From assembly GCA_030142905.1 (NCBI GenBank), contig JASJOG010000115.1, forward strand, positions 315,001 through 379,000: a stretch of 64,000 nucleotides of DNA, given 5' to 3'. The position numbers were made by a program, and so were the translations under genes. Below the pieces are notes generated by a model. The model was given only the letters and a program-made list of their open reading frames with translations. It searched no databases and was not told the origin of the DNA. Of the stretch, positions 29,152-43,400 are shown in pieces (position 1 is the stretch's first letter; every line of letters starts with the position of its first letter). The stretch comes from Heliopora coerulea (taxonomy: Eukaryota > Cnidaria > Anthozoa > Scleralcyonacea > Helioporidae).

Positions 29152-30166
29152 ATTAATGAAATAAAAAACAAGATTTGTTTGGCTCTAAGGAGACATGTCC
29201 TTTTTGTCAAAGTGTATGAAATTATCTTTCATTTCCATGGAAGTCGACCATCTTTCTGTGTTTGATTTGGCTCGGAATCCTTTAATTTCCAGATTGGTTT
29301 AAAACTTCGTTCCCCAGAGATTATCAGCACTTGTAGCCAGAACAACATACACCCTCGCCATTACTATCTCCCCTACTCCCTAAATAAATAAAGATATTAA
29401 ACCGAAACCTAAAGATGCCGTCCACCCATAGACTCCGAGGGGTTCCCCTCAAAGGATCAAGGACTTCTCTTGATCAATAATGCCGCACTCAGCTATTGCC
29501 TGCACGTTAATACTGTAAATTGAGCCGCAGGAAATTTTATGGCTATCGATCAACGGTCTAGCCGTTACTTCCAGTTATAGTTTCTTCGTGAACACATGGA
29601 GCGTTGAAACTCAGGGAAACTGTAATGCGGAATAAAGATTAGAATCCCATAATGATACGGCAAAACTCGTCGGTCAACTCTGTATACATTATTCTGACAA
29701 TCATTACTTCAAGCCAAACAGAACAAAAGATGTTAGCAATAAGTTCTACATAATAAAATATTCAATTAGCAAGGACTAAGTCCAACCACTCTCCAATATA
29801 CAAACCAGAATATGCACTGGTAATTCAGATTTCAACAAAAGCCGATGCAATATTAGACGATTCAAAGTAAAGAACATGTTAGACATATGTGCATTTATGA
29901 ACAACGAATGAAACCAAGTGTTAAAAGCAGGTGCTACACAAACGACGTTGAATGCTCATCCAATATAAGTATTCAGTATATAACGCCAACTACACTCCAG
30001 CTTAAGCCTCACACACATTTGCCTACTGCTTCGGATAAAGAAATATCCGAAAGCGTTAAGTTTTTTCCTCCCGAAGGGTAATCTCAATTTGCATGAATTT
30101 GGAAATGCTTACTTCGTGGAGACTGACCGATCGCGATGTAATGAACACCTATCGCCTTAAGTGCCT

Positions 30167-30170
<4 letters not shown>

Positions 30171-30202
<32 letters not shown>
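30171..30202. repeat. TA microsatellite
   Basis: About 16 TA dinucleotides following TTAT. Confidence 0.95.
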
Positions 30203-30206
<4 letters not shown>

Positions 30207-30635
30207 GTATAATATGAGAGAAAAAAGTGGAAAAGTCAATATCCATTTTAAAAGATGAAAAAGCTAATTGAACCATATTCAAGAATAAAAGGAAACGAAC
30301 ATTAATGTACTTTCATTCAGAAAACTAGCGCTTAATGGAATACAAAAAAGGTTTTATGTTGTAAACTTTCCGTCAAGAACTCAACAATACAATGAATGGC
30401 TGTCTAAATAAACTATAAAGAAGTTCTGAATCTTTCAAAATGAGGACCAAAAGTAACTGAAGTCAAACAAATAACTCAAGAGAGCTAGACAGACGTAATG
30501 TTTGTCTCTTTGATATATCAAATGACATAAGCTTTACGTAGTTCGAACCTTTGCAGCTCAAGTTTTCGACATCAGTGATGACATACTACTTAGACCGACC
30601 ATGCAGCTGAACAGCGTAAGCCACGGGACTCATTA

Positions 30636-31161
30636 GCGTAGCCAAGGGCGAACAGGGGGGCAGTTGCCCCCCACTTCTTGTCCTGACTAGGTCGGTCAGT
30701 TCATCCAGTACATTTGTCGGCACGTTAAGCCGGTCTGTCGCAGATTCCGTTTGCGTTTGAATTATCAAATTAAAAAAATTGTTTGATAAGCTCCGGCGAA
30801 AGTTAAGTACGGGAAACGAATTCTGTTTTGTTGTTTTTTAACCGACAGAAATGACTGATCCCGTCAACCCTCAGGACAAAGTGGTTGTGCCGGTAGCGGT
30901 GATAACCGAAAAAGAAGATATGTTGGCATCATAGCTCTAGTGATGTGCACACTTCTCCGAATCATTTTCGAAGTTTAATATCATTACACCAACCAGAGCT
31001 AGCAAAGTAGGAATAATTTATTCCTTTATCGAATTTCAAGTTTCTCATGCCCTCGGTTTTGTTAACTTTTATTTTTGTCGGTACATTGCTAACATCTTGT
31101 CGGTACATTTGTCTAAAATCTCCCCTGCCCCCCTCTCCCACTTTCAAATTCCTGGCTACGC
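30636..31161. mobile_element. Possible small DNA-transposon derivative with GCGTAGCCA ends
   Basis: The 5' end GCGTAGCCA (30636-30644) is followed by AAGGGCG and a G-run; the 3' end TGGCTACGC (31153-31161) is its exact reverse complement and is preceded by a C-run (CCCCTGCCCCCCTC). Flanks GACTCATTA and GACTGACAG share only GACT, so a target duplication is not established. No transposase seen. Confidence 0.45.
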
Positions 31162-32924
31162 GACTGACAGGAGTTGATAGTACAGCAGTGTAGTATCCTG
31201 TTTTCCCATCCCATTTGATATTGCGCAAGCATAGTAATACAGGTCAGAGATATCACTTAACTAAAATAATAATTTTGCCGATCCATCAATTTACTTCTTA
31301 ATTTAAAAGGGGTGAGGACTTCCAGCTCAATCCTTGCAGGTATCATCGTTATATACGTATAAAGGGTGACAAGAGGATAACTTCAGGTGTTTTGCTTCTG
31401 AAGAAAAACATAACTGCATTAATCATACTGATAAACGATCTAGCCGGATTATAATAATTAACGGTGCCGATCGTCTTTGCATGTTTATTAGCTTAAATTC
31501 TAAAACTAAACTTTGGTTGGACCACCACAAAGACAGCGCGCGCGGCACGCCTTAACAAAGATTCAAAGAAACAGAAGGCAAGCAACAGTTATGCCAAATA
31601 AATCTAGCTTTGGTAACTCTCAAATACATCAATATGTATATTTAAAAATATATCATAAAGGTTGGGAAATTTACTTCAGCAATGTAAAAGGTTACATGCA
31701 CCTTCGGGAATGTTTTCAGTCTAAATGTCTTAGCGCAGCCGAAAGGAACTACAGATTCCTGGCACTTTATAATTAAAGCTGATTCCTTTGCCTCTAAAAA
31801 TAAACATTTTCATTTAATCGGGTTAAATGAATTGGGTTTTGGGAATCCGATATTCTAAAAACGTTACAGAACATCTTATGATCTTATAGAGGAAGACTGC
31901 GAAATTGCATACGAATGGCCGTTAAAGTAAAGGTTCTTAGGACTATTCAATTCTACCGCATCGTCCTCTCGCAAATTTAAACACGATAATCTATCGCCTC
32001 TCCAAATTTAAAAAAAATTGGACTAATTCCTCTACTAAAGTTTTAATTCTTTAAAATTTGCCCCCATGAGCGAAAAATGGATTTCGAGAAAACATCGGAA
32101 GTTAACTGTTAATCAAAACCAAATTTACTTCTGATGAACGAGTTTCGTCGTCGTCAATCCCCAATATTCACTCAACCTGAATACTTTTTAAATGAAAACT
32201 GATGATCAAAACTTCACCTGCGCTGGAAAGGAACCTTTTGAAAAATCTTTATCCGTGAAAGGTCAGGGTTATGATAATCTTCGCCGCTTCAATGTGATTT
32301 ATCGCTCGGTTGCCTATTTTTTTTTATTTTCTATACTTACCGAAGAAGTCACACCAAAGGTCATGTGCAAAACATCTGTTTCGAAGTAGTTCAGTGTGTA
32401 ATGCGCTATTCTACTTACATAAAGACGCCAATTGCAAAATACAGTATCGTGTGAAAAAGCAAGGCCGTTATTTAAAATGCTTGATACCAGGGTTAATATT
32501 ACAATTGACCATACTTCCCAAATGATTTCATAATGAATCTATGATGTATAAGTGGGTTAGATGTCATAATAAACAATCGTGGATTCCTCGTCAAATTCAA
32601 TTCCCTACATATGTATTTTGAGCCCGCAAAGGGGGAATCGGATCCGTAACTTAATGGCGGGTAAGTGACTCAATAAAACCACTGAGCTTCAGACACACAA
32701 ATGTAGCGTGACAGTAAAAACCTAACTGAAGCTGGGTTCGCATCGGAGCTGAGCGACACGATGAAGAATTGTTTGACTGAAATGAAGACAAGAGGGTGTT
32801 CACATCAGGAGTGTGCGACACGAGCGACAAGAAATTAGCGATTCCTTTTGTTCTTGCGTGGTTCTCTTTAGAGTACCGTGAACTAAGTCAAAAACACACT
32901 TTCGTCCTTTGCTATCCACCTGAG

Positions 32925-33150
32925 TCTCGGCTCAGTGGTTGGAGCGTTGAACCAAGATTGCTGGTTCAGTCCCCGCCTGCAGGTCAGAAACATTTTCTGA
33001 GAGTTTGAGCTTAATCGATGTTCAAGATTGTCTATCTCACAGTTAAGGTCTCATCTTAATGGATTACCAATGGCAGATCCCCTACTCTCAACGACGTGCA
33101 GCCAATAACAGAATGAATGGCGCTGTATAATAAAGAGTAATGATTTCTTC
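32925..33150 (+). mobile_element. tRNA-derived SINE-like relic
   Basis: GGCTCAGTGGTTGGAGC at about 32929-32945 resembles a Pol III A box and TGGTTCAGTCCCCGCC at about 32962-32977 a B box, at tRNA-like spacing. It is followed by a non-tRNA body that ends near a TATAATAAAGAG run. It cannot fold as a complete tRNA and lacks a proper anticodon arm, so a SINE head is the better reading. No target duplication identified. Confidence 0.45.
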
Positions 33151-36100
33151 CGCTGGATTGAAATGAATGCTCAGCCTTATTACGGAAACGGCAATACAAA
33201 ATTAATCACTGGATTGATTGTAAAAAAAAAATTATCGAACTGTTTATGGCCCCATGGATGTTCCATACCCACATAACACACCAAATCATTTATACACTAA
33301 TTGATGAAGGAAGTTTGAAATTGTTTTTAAGCCAAAAAAATTCAAATAATGAAATATTATATGAGATAAAATTATATAAATAACGGCACGGTCATCTAAT
33401 GCTCTCTTTACTTTATGTCCTTTCCAAATATATTCATATCTAAATTAGCCGAAGATAAACTCCACAAAACTTCGTTAACATATTATCTTTACAGTTGTAT
33501 CGACTCTTTTCTTAAGAAAATAGATGTGTTTTTATTGACATAGTTTGAGAGAGTTTTTTTATTTCTCATTGATTTATATGTTTCTAAACTCTGGAAGAGG
33601 AAGGTTTTGTGGTCGATTCCTTTAGGTTCATGTCTTCTCGTGAATTTTGCGTTGTTTTTCCGTATTGATCATTCAATACACAATGTCAGGACGTTGTAAT
33701 AAGAATTATCTTACGTTTCGAGTCCAAATATGGTTTAAACCACAAGTTTGCTTAAGTACGTTATAACGATATCGTATAATATATAGCACACACACTTTCA
33801 ATAAATATTATAGTGTCTCAATAATCTCGAAGTGTAACTAATTTCCATTTCGAGAGAAAAGAACTTTATTCTCTCTGTTCCTTGTTTGACTCGGTTCATC
33901 ATCCTTAATCGAGTTTTGCACACTTCATGTTTACGAGGTCATCGCCAGTTGTTACGAACAAAGTATTCCTGCATGATTGTCCACAACTATTCCGCCAGTG
34001 GTTAACGATCGAAGAAACTGAGATATTACGCCAAAAGAATTGTCAAAAAACCAGTCAAGTGTTTCATAAAAACCAATTTACTGATTATCTGAATCCTGCT
34101 TTAGGTGGAATAACAGGATTTTCATCAGATAAACGTAAAAGTATCAAGGACAATTGGATACAACACGTGAAAATTATTTCTTTGAACCAACAGTATCGTC
34201 TGTTGCGCCAATCCAGCGAAGTTTGTAGATGAGAGGCGACATATGAAAATCAGGCCCTTACGAGCAGCTAACTTTTAGTTTAAATAGCGCTAATTACGAG
34301 AACGCGGTTCAGTGACTGCTAAATAGATTTTAATGAGGATTTATTGTATGTACAGTGTGGAAAACAGGTGCAAGTGAAATTACTGACGTATCCACAGCTG
34401 AATCAATACTTAAACCATCGAGTTACCAATGTAAAGCTGCAAGCAAGACGCGGCTTATGTAAGTTATTCAAAAACTGTGGATGTCATTCTCAAGTTTCAG
34501 CCAACTAGATAAGAATTGTCTATGTTAACGACGTGTTTGAAATGGGGGGTGGGACAAAGGTGACGAATGAATTAAACATCGGTTTACAGGTGTGTAAATA
34601 ACAGTTAACGGTAGAGAGTAATTCACTCAGGTTTAGCACATCAAACTTGACTTACTAGAATTTCTAAGAGCTCAACGTTATATCGGAATCAATAAGCGTA
34701 TATACCAATGCAAAGGGCAGAGAAGTTGGAGGTAAGTCAATGATAACATTGTTAACAAGCAACGTCATATCTTATAGTAAAATTCTAGCACTATAAAATA
34801 CTAACGTATCTCGTAGATATAGAATCCAGGAGCTCTTGTCTGTGTTCAGTCCAACTTTACTGGCTATAATTTTGTCTAGCTAGGAATATTTTTTTTAAAA
34901 AAGGATAACTTTTTCATTTCATATGATTTAAAAGTTATTTGGAAGTTGCAAAGGATCATACGTTTGCCAACTATCTTGGCCCAAAAGACCAGAGACAATA
35001 TATAACAAAACGATTCCATAGACTGACTGCTGTCTAAGTTGCTGGCATAGTTCTGCAATAAAAGGTGCGAATGTTGTGTGCGCATCCGTTTGGCAAATTT
35101 AGTCCCTTGTTTGTTCTATCGATACACTTCCTCTACACCTCTATTTAATATTCCTCAGGAAACTTTTCCATTGTTTCATGTTACCCAAACTCCTCCGGAC
35201 TACGAATGAAGAAAAATTTTTTACGTCATTCTGGCAGAAATTCTACGACGCTAACCACAAATTCTGTTCTATACTTTGTGCTTACTAAACTTCGATTGCA
35301 GAAACATGTAGTTCCCAGAGACTTTGAAAGCCACAATTATATGTCACCATATATTTCGCTCAGGAATAATAGCAGAAGCTTCTTTTAAGGATCATTTACA
35401 TCATTCAAACTGTCGGTGAAAATTATCATTGTAAATCATGAAGCTGGTCTTCTTTTCCCGATTGAAGATTTGTCGCTACCTATAGAACATCTGCTATGTA
35501 CAAAAGAGCTAATTTTGCGAACTAAAAAGGAAACGGCGGGCATTGGATTAAGTTTTCAAGTCCTCGTTGGCTGATTGCCTGGCTCGTTCAAAGATAAACC
35601 CTTTGCTACAATGTATTTACAACAACCTTTTTACCCTTAAATGAATTACGTATTGCACTGCTGAAGAGTAAAAAAATTAAAGCAACGGTCAGTTTGTTTC
35701 TGGGATTAATTTTGTGAACTCAAGGTGCGGTTTTATTAAAATGGCAAAATTTCGGGATCTTCATCAAATCAATAGTTCTCAGGCTTCAAGAAACAAAATA
35801 AAAAGTAAAATTCTGATTTAGCTTCAAAAATAAATCAACTAGAATCCTCAGGTATTCCTTGTAACATGTCAACATTAAAAAAACCGCAGAGGTGTAGCCA
35901 TAAAGTTAAGAACACCACGGATCACAGCTCACGGTGTTAGTTCCATCGCTTTTATGAAGTTTACAATGCTTGTCTAGCTACAAGTCTGGAAGAAATTGGG
36001 TAAGAAGCATTTCTTTACGAACATTTTGATAGAACAACGCCAGAAATAAGAATCCTCTCAGCTGTAAATTTATAAAACTCAAGGCGAAACATGATCACCT

Positions 36101-36463
36101 ATTTTTCAAACATCCAAGCTGAACATGAGATGGGGTCAGCGGGTACCTGTAAGCCACAATAACATGCGACATTCAAACGCTCAGCTAGCACAAATGCACA
36201 GACGTTTAAATTGAAAGTAAAGTTTCGAGGGCAAAGAGCAACAGACATCATGTCAGGGTTCAGGGATGCGATGTGAAAATTGAATGCCTTTTGACTTATA
36301 AGCCTTGTTTTTAAGTTGTACTTTACCATACCCGGAAAATAGTGTAACAGCCTGCTAACAAGATGCTTCGGAGTAATGAACCTACCGATCTAGAAGTCGG
36401 TGGTACTGCGAGGCAGGAATGACACCAATTACAATGAGATTCGAGTGCACGAGATAGTTTCAT

Positions 36464-36505
36464 TTAGATAGATAGATATACAAATAGATAGAGAGAGACT
36501 GAGAT

Positions 36506-36562
<57 letters not shown>

Positions 36563-36576
36563 GAGAGAGAGAGAGA
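36464..36576. repeat. TAGA / GA microsatellite
   Basis: A few TAGA units, then about 35 GA dinucleotides with few interruptions; a purine-only strand able to form triplex structures. Confidence 0.95.
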
Positions 36577-37453
36577 TATTTAAAATAAGCGTTTGTGAGG
36601 TAACCCACAGCATATCGCAATAAAATTTTCATGATAGTCAAGAGACGACTTTAAGCTCAAGAGAGTGAGTTCGAGATAACTAAGTTCAGGATAAAGGTCA
36701 AAGCAAATCGCCATAAATATGTTAAGTCGCATGCACTTGGGATTAGCAAAGCTCCGACATCTAATTCTTTCGTAAATGATCCTTTACGTGCTCCAGACTC
36801 TGATGGGTAAATCCAATACACCAGAACATTCAGAACGTACAATAGCACTCGACGTTCACGCCATCTAGATGAACCTTGACTGAGTGCATGGGAGATGGCT
36901 TTTAATTCGAGTGAGAAACTAGAGGAAGCCAAGCTTTACATGGCTCAGAGCAAATTACAGTTCCGGTAAAAGTTTCAAGGTTTTCTAGGAAACAGATAGC
37001 AGTCGTAAATGGGAGGAAATTCAAGGGAACCCTGGGAAAATTACTTTAAAAGAGATGATACAATAAGAAAATAGATTTAATTTCCACGTATTGAGGGAGT
37101 CGAGATCCTGGAGTTCAACATGCCGGTAGTCCGCGGGATTGACATTTAAAGATAAAAGGGTCTTTTCCATGAATATTGGAACTAATGTTAGCTTTCCACG
37201 CTGAACGTCAAACCCATTCTTCAGAATCCTGGATTCTGGGATTTCGCTAATTGCTCTAGGGTTTTCTAAATTTTTAACAGAATTTAAAAGAACACAAGTG
37301 ACGTCAAACACAGCTAGGAGATAATGGATTGTGGTATTTTTGTAAAGACTCTACAGGAAACTGTAAATTTGAAACCATTTAAAGTGAACATTTGTCAGTG
37401 TGTGTTTTGCTTTGTACTTCATACAAGATTTTTCGGTGTTGCAGGTCAAGAAT

Positions 37454-37472
37454 ATGGGTGATTCAAAAGAAG
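37454..37472 (+). CDS. ISL: Islet distal first coding exon (candidate)
   Basis: ATGGGTGATTCAAAAGAAG then GTTAGT donor, strong Kozak context (A at -3, G at +4). It encodes MGDSKE and leaves codon position 1, which joins the AT of exon 2 to give Asp. The result, [19 protein letters not shown], parallels the MGD...K...CVGCG start of vertebrate ISL1/ISL2, whose first exon is also very short. A good acceptor (TTCGGTGTTGCAG) sits just upstream at 37444, so there may be a 5' UTR exon further up. The implied intron is 13.9 kb. Confidence 0.55.
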
Positions 37473-40400
37473 GTTAGTGTGTTGAACAATATCATAACTT
37501 TATACCTTGGCAACAGCGAGAGTTATCTCTAATATTAATACATGGCTAAATTCTGTGATAGAGAAATTTGGTAAAGAGCAGAGCAAGGGAAAATAATATG
37601 TCAATCTAAGTTATAGGTTCGCAGTTCGATTTGTCATTGTAGCCACATTCTAGTTACCTGCCGGTTGACTAATCAATTATATGCAAGCTAGTAACATGTA
37701 ATTTACCCATTCGAATCTTTCATTTCATCCATCAAGACTAAAATAGTCCATTTGGATGATTGGGCTGCATGGTTCAAGTCATGCGGTCTTTCAAGGTTAA
37801 AACTGAATCGTCAAGGTACAAAAATTGCTAGAAATACTATGTGTCTTATCTCCGCCAATAAATGATAATTATTCACAAGGGCATAAACAACAAGACTACC
37901 GTGGGTGTCGGTTGAAGTTGAACATCCAGGTAAGATAAATCAATAAATGATGTAGTCTAGATTACGATAGCCTTTTAAATTATGTGGTCCAGTTTTGAGC
38001 CGTCGCTAAGTGATGTAATCTAGGTTAGTGCAGTCTCTCCACCATGTAGTCCAGTTGAGTATGGTCTCTAAATGTCATATAATGGTCCGTGTAGGCTCTA
38101 AATGACGTATAGTTCAGATTGGTGTAGTATCTAAATGATGAAGTTCAGATATAGGAGTATCATCCAGATTAGTGTAGTTTCTACATGATGTAGTCGGGTG
38201 TAGTACCGTCTCTAAATCATGTCCTTCTAAATGACGTAGTTCAGGTTGCTGTAGCTGAGATACAGTAGTATGGCCTAGATTAGTGTAGTTTCTACATGAT
38301 GTAGTCCAGTTTAGTACCTTCTCTAAATGATGTCCTCGAGGTCAATGCAGTCTCTAAATAATGTGGCGCAGGTTGGTGTACTATGTATAAGCAAGTAAGT
38401 AGGTGTCTGTTCATGTCCCATAACTCTGTCAGGTTTATCGATAGATAACTCCATGCATCAGGTATGCTTGCACCTAAATATATCTACGTACATCTAAATA
38501 CATTAGATACAATACTAATACATTACATATATATTACAAATACACTAAATACATTAGATATACCTAAAGAAGTCTATTTAAGGGATACCCTTCTTGGATC
38601 CACTGTGACTAGAGAAGCAAACCGGAATAACCAAAGAGACTAAATCTGTGGTGGTTGGTAGAGTCATATTGGAAAAAATTCTCAAATTTGACTTTTATCT
38701 GACAACTCCACAGACCTGGAATGGAACTTTTATCAGACATACGTACAAACACTACGCCATCAATACCCTTCAGATAAATGGAAAACGTTTCGTAACTCAT
38801 TTCCGTCAGGGGCTCAGAAAATGTTTACGGATAAATAGCTCAAGAGAAAATGTTATGAATTTTCCTCTTCATGTTACGCTAAGTATTATTCCGAACTAGC
38901 TCGTGCGTGCGCACATCACTAGATATTAACAATAAACCATCACAATTCTACCCAACTACATCACAGCTTAAAAATCAACTGAACGTCTGAGGCGTCATTC
39001 AAGAGCCATGATCGAAAATGATGCTTCCAGTACAGGCACAAGCCATTCAAAAACAAGACGCTAAGCACCTATATCCCTGCCGTGATAATATAGAAAAGAT
39101 ACACAGCTTATTGTCCGTCTAACCGCGTGTTCACCTCGTGTTTTGTCCATTAACAATGATTCATTTCAACCGTATGTCGCTAAGGAAAAACGGTTTTTAT
39201 GTAGTATTGAGAATTTGTTTAAATATATCCAGTTATCGGTAAAATATGTTATATTGTTAAAACATTATTATGAATGCAGTCCAAAGATTTGTTTAAATAC
39301 ATCCAGTTACCGGCAAAATAGGTTATGTAAAAATATAGATGAAGCGCGGCCAGGAAGAGACATAATTGCATACATAATTGATATTGAAACATGATGAAAG
39401 CAATCAGGCCAAAATCAGAACTCTCTCAGCCATAAGCTACGCCCAGGTATTCAGGTATAATCTATGCCTTGGTCTGGAAAAACTACCATAATCTATATCG
39501 CGGTAGAACTACACGGTTGTTCCTTGCAATGTCCATCCTCGAAGTGAATACTTGCGCTGAATAAAATACATACTTGCGCCAGTTTTACTCGTCCTCTTAG
39601 CCACAATTAAAGATTGTTCATAAATACTATAATGTATACAAACAGGTTTCGAGTTTTCCCAAACTGTAAAGATTGCTTCTTCGGTAAAAGCCAATTCTTC
39701 CGGAAAAAAATGGAATGAGCGGATGCAACAATCACAGGACAAAAGTGCAGAGAAACAACGAACGTTTCTTTGTGTTATCGGCAGAGGTATACTTCGTCCA
39801 ATTTAAAATAAACTTGAGTGGGTATTGTGAAGTAGTAGCTCATTATTAGTAGATGGCTTTGTCTTGTAAGATTGTATAGTCTGGTTATAAGACCAGTCTT
39901 CACAAAAACTGACAAACTAACCAAGAATTTGATTTGCAAACCTTGTAAACCACACGTAATATACACTTGTTAACATGTAATTGCAATTGGTTAACGTATT
40001 TGAAGACTACCCGACTTCATCTGGGAGGATGAGGCGTTAGCCCATGAATGACACTGAGGCACGATGGGCCGTAAAGTTTTGGGGGGTTTTTATAGAGTTT
40101 TTTGTTTTTGTATGTTTATGACTTTCAAATTTGTATAAACTAAAAGACAAAATTACGAAACGACAGGGAAAATCCGTAATTCCAGTTCAACTGAGCATGA
40201 GCCACATAGGTAAATTTTCCCAGCGTTATTTGTTTATTTCTTTCCGGGTTTTTTTTTAATCAAGAATCACTGGGTATTCACGAGAGCAAATCAACCATTA
40301 CTTCTTTCGCGGTGGGGAAACATGTCATTCTTTCCTTCTCTTTGCGGAAACATTAAGTTTGTTTGACACTATACATGATTATTTGGCCAATGAGATGTAG

Positions 40401-43400
40401 CTTGTCAAACAAAAGCTTTCGAAAAAAATGACTTCTTGTGATACCCAACAGAGACCAACAGGGAAAAAATTTAACACTTAACTCGCAATTCCTCTGGTTT
40501 AATATACCATATAGGAATTGTGACATACTACTTTTACTCTGCAGACTTCGGACGGACGAACCCAGGGCAACTTATCTGGTATATAATTAATATCCATTGG
40601 ATGAAATTCGCCATCTATTGGATACACATTGAAGAGAAAACAGCTGGTAAATAACGGTAAAATGTCGGTAAATAGCAGATGATAAATAGCTATTCAACTT
40701 TTGTAAGATGCAAACTATTGAGCGGATACGGCTGTTTTCATTTATGTTTTCTGACAACATTTATCCTTACAATTAGGATTTTTTTTGTGAAAACCAGATA
40801 ACTCTACTAGAATAAAGGTCGCTAGGACTCGACTGTATTGATGTCAATTTGGCCATTTTGAAACATTGCAGGTCGATGAGAATGCGAAATCACAAAAAAT
40901 TGCTAGTCCTTATTCCGTATACACTGCAGTCCTGAGCAGAATAGCCAAAATACTATCCTGCCTATTCTCTAGTCCGGAAAAGGTCCACAAAGAAAGCTAT
41001 AACCGTTCATTCCATGCACTCTTTTTCCGGAATAGTGACATAACTACGTGCCCTAGTATTTATCATCCGAACTGCGAGCTATCCAGTTGGTAATAACAGG
41101 AATAAGCCTGTTCAACTGATATATACCTAGACTTCAACGTACAAAGTGAATCGTCTCAAACCAAATCCCCCGAACCGGGCTGCCTTTCTCATCTTGAATG
41201 CTCGCATGGATTTTTGAAGCTTTATGGAGTTTTGATCATTGGATCTTGACAAGGTTTCTCAAGTGTTTACATTTATAAAATATAAACATAAGAGAACAGG
41301 CATGTGGATGGATGTGTGCATGCTACATGGACTTCGCGGGGGCCGAGAGTATTTTGACGAACTACAAATGCGTTTTCCTGTGTCGACTGTAAACACATAT
41401 TATGAATCAGAATACCGGAAACCATGGGGGACAAATCGACCAGGACGTGCATCAGGGTGTTTAGACGGAAAACCACAAACAACAAGACGTAAACCAACTG
41501 TCCGCCAGTCTTAACTGACAGAGATCCTCGAAAAATTTATCAGCTCTGACTTACGAATGGAAGAGTTTCTGACAGAAAATGTCAATCTCACTTTTTCTTT
41601 TTTAAATCAGTTGTTCAAATTAACAATAAAAAGCGAGAGTACGTGTACTTCAATGACAGGCCAGACCTTTAAAGGCAACTAAGTGATCATGGCGTTACCC
41701 CGAGGTAACCGTGCACGGCTCCTCTCAAGATCTTTTTACAAAATTTCCAGCTGGGTACTCTTCATTCTCTCAGGTAGTTTTCATCATCTCAAATTTTTCG
41801 GGAACCTAGTACCATTGTTTTTTTTACAATCAATTAGTTTACTATATCAAATGATTGTTTAAGTCAGTTCGAAATGTTCGGCTATCAAAGACGTGTGAGA
41901 GAGCGCATGGTCTCAAACTACAAACCATGTAAATTTGTTAATGAACAAATTAGACTCCATAGCAAAAATGACGAGTCTTTTCTCGATGTACTGAAATTTA
42001 ATCCTGTATGAAATATCAGGCCGGGTGTCGAATAGAAAAATATATAAAATAAATCTAACGCTAACCTACAGTGAGCGGGTCGCGACCAGCTCAAATCCAC
42101 AATCTATAAACTTCAAAGGCGCATGAAATCTCCGTTTGCCAACTTTTAGTCGTGAATCTGGTGTGACTGAACTGAAAAAATGTGCTTTTAAATCAGCCGA
42201 ACTAGCACACCGTTCCTGAGAGAAAACTCTGTTGAATTATCAACACAAGAACGAGGCTAGTTCGGGAGATGTAGACCCGGTGGTAATCGTTGATTTCCAC
42301 CAAAGGAATTTCATCGCGCAAATCGACATTTCTTTGGGTAAATTGAATGGGTTTCTCATTAGTTACAGTCGAGATCGCGAGACAAATGAAAAAGTAGCTT
42401 CGCACGATAAAAATTTTCCCAGTGGAAAATTAACATTTCGAGCACCTCGAGTTTCAGCGGCGTGAATAATGTTGCCGAATTTGTCACTGCTCATGCGCAT
42501 CATTGAACGCAGTGACATGAAGGTCAGTCATTAGCTTAAGTCTGATTTGTCTTACTTGCTACAATCGCAACAATCACAACGAGCACTTAAAAAGAAAAAA
42601 GAAACAGCTTGGTGACCACAAAAATAACATAGAAACCGTACGCCCGGTAATCCAAGAGATTGCAAAGATCGAAACTATCTCGATCGATGATATACAAAAG
42701 ATTTTAGCTCGGCTGTCACGGTGATTATTAAATGAAAACCACAACTCAGCGATTGAAATGTATGTCACGTTGCCATCACAACAGTAGATTTCTGCACATC
42801 ACTAGCATTTCCATCAATTATAGCGAGTACAGGGACATTAGATTGAATAGAAAAACGGAATTTTCATCTCCAAAAATTAACAACTTTTTTGAGGTGTTTG
42901 TTTCTTTTTTTCTACTGCGCGCTTCTGAAGCACAGGTATTTGCCCTTGCGTTGCTGCATTGATGGGCACTAGGGGTGCACCGGATATTGTATCCGGCCGG
43001 ATTGCAGGGTAATGGGACTATCCGGTATCCGGCCGGATACCGGATAATTTGCTTTTCTGAAGACAATTGTCAATTTGTGTTACTTGTACCATACTAACAA
43101 CAGACATTAATGGATGAAACAATGTAAACTCGTGTTCTGTTCTAATGTTATTTTTTAACAAATAAACAGAAGATAATCGTCTGTTACTTGATAACAATCT
43201 CAATAAGTAACACATTTTGATGCGCATAACAACCATTTTACACAAAGTTGTTTGTAGTCCCACTCTAGTTTGTTATATAGTGGCATTGTCAGAATTTTCT
43301 TGCATTGTGATGAATGAAAAGGAGTTTCATCTTCATGTTCATCTTCAGTTCTGTTGCATTTTCCGCCATTTGCAAGTTGCAACTCGTAACTTGTCTAATT

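Larger units (their letters stand above)
29124..37444. other. Intergenic region between the GPCR gene and the Islet distal exon
   Basis: No recognisable coding exon. Contains a TA microsatellite (30171-30202), a transposon-like element (30636-31161), a tRNA-derived SINE-like relic (about 32925-33150) and a TAGA/GA microsatellite (36464-36576). The remaining open frames of up to 101 codons have no visible domain. Confidence 0.5.

Noticed and set aside
42202..42465. 77-codon open frame ([20 protein letters not shown])
   Set aside because: It overlaps an equally open antisense frame, has no domain or splice sites, and looks like dispersed-repeat sequence.
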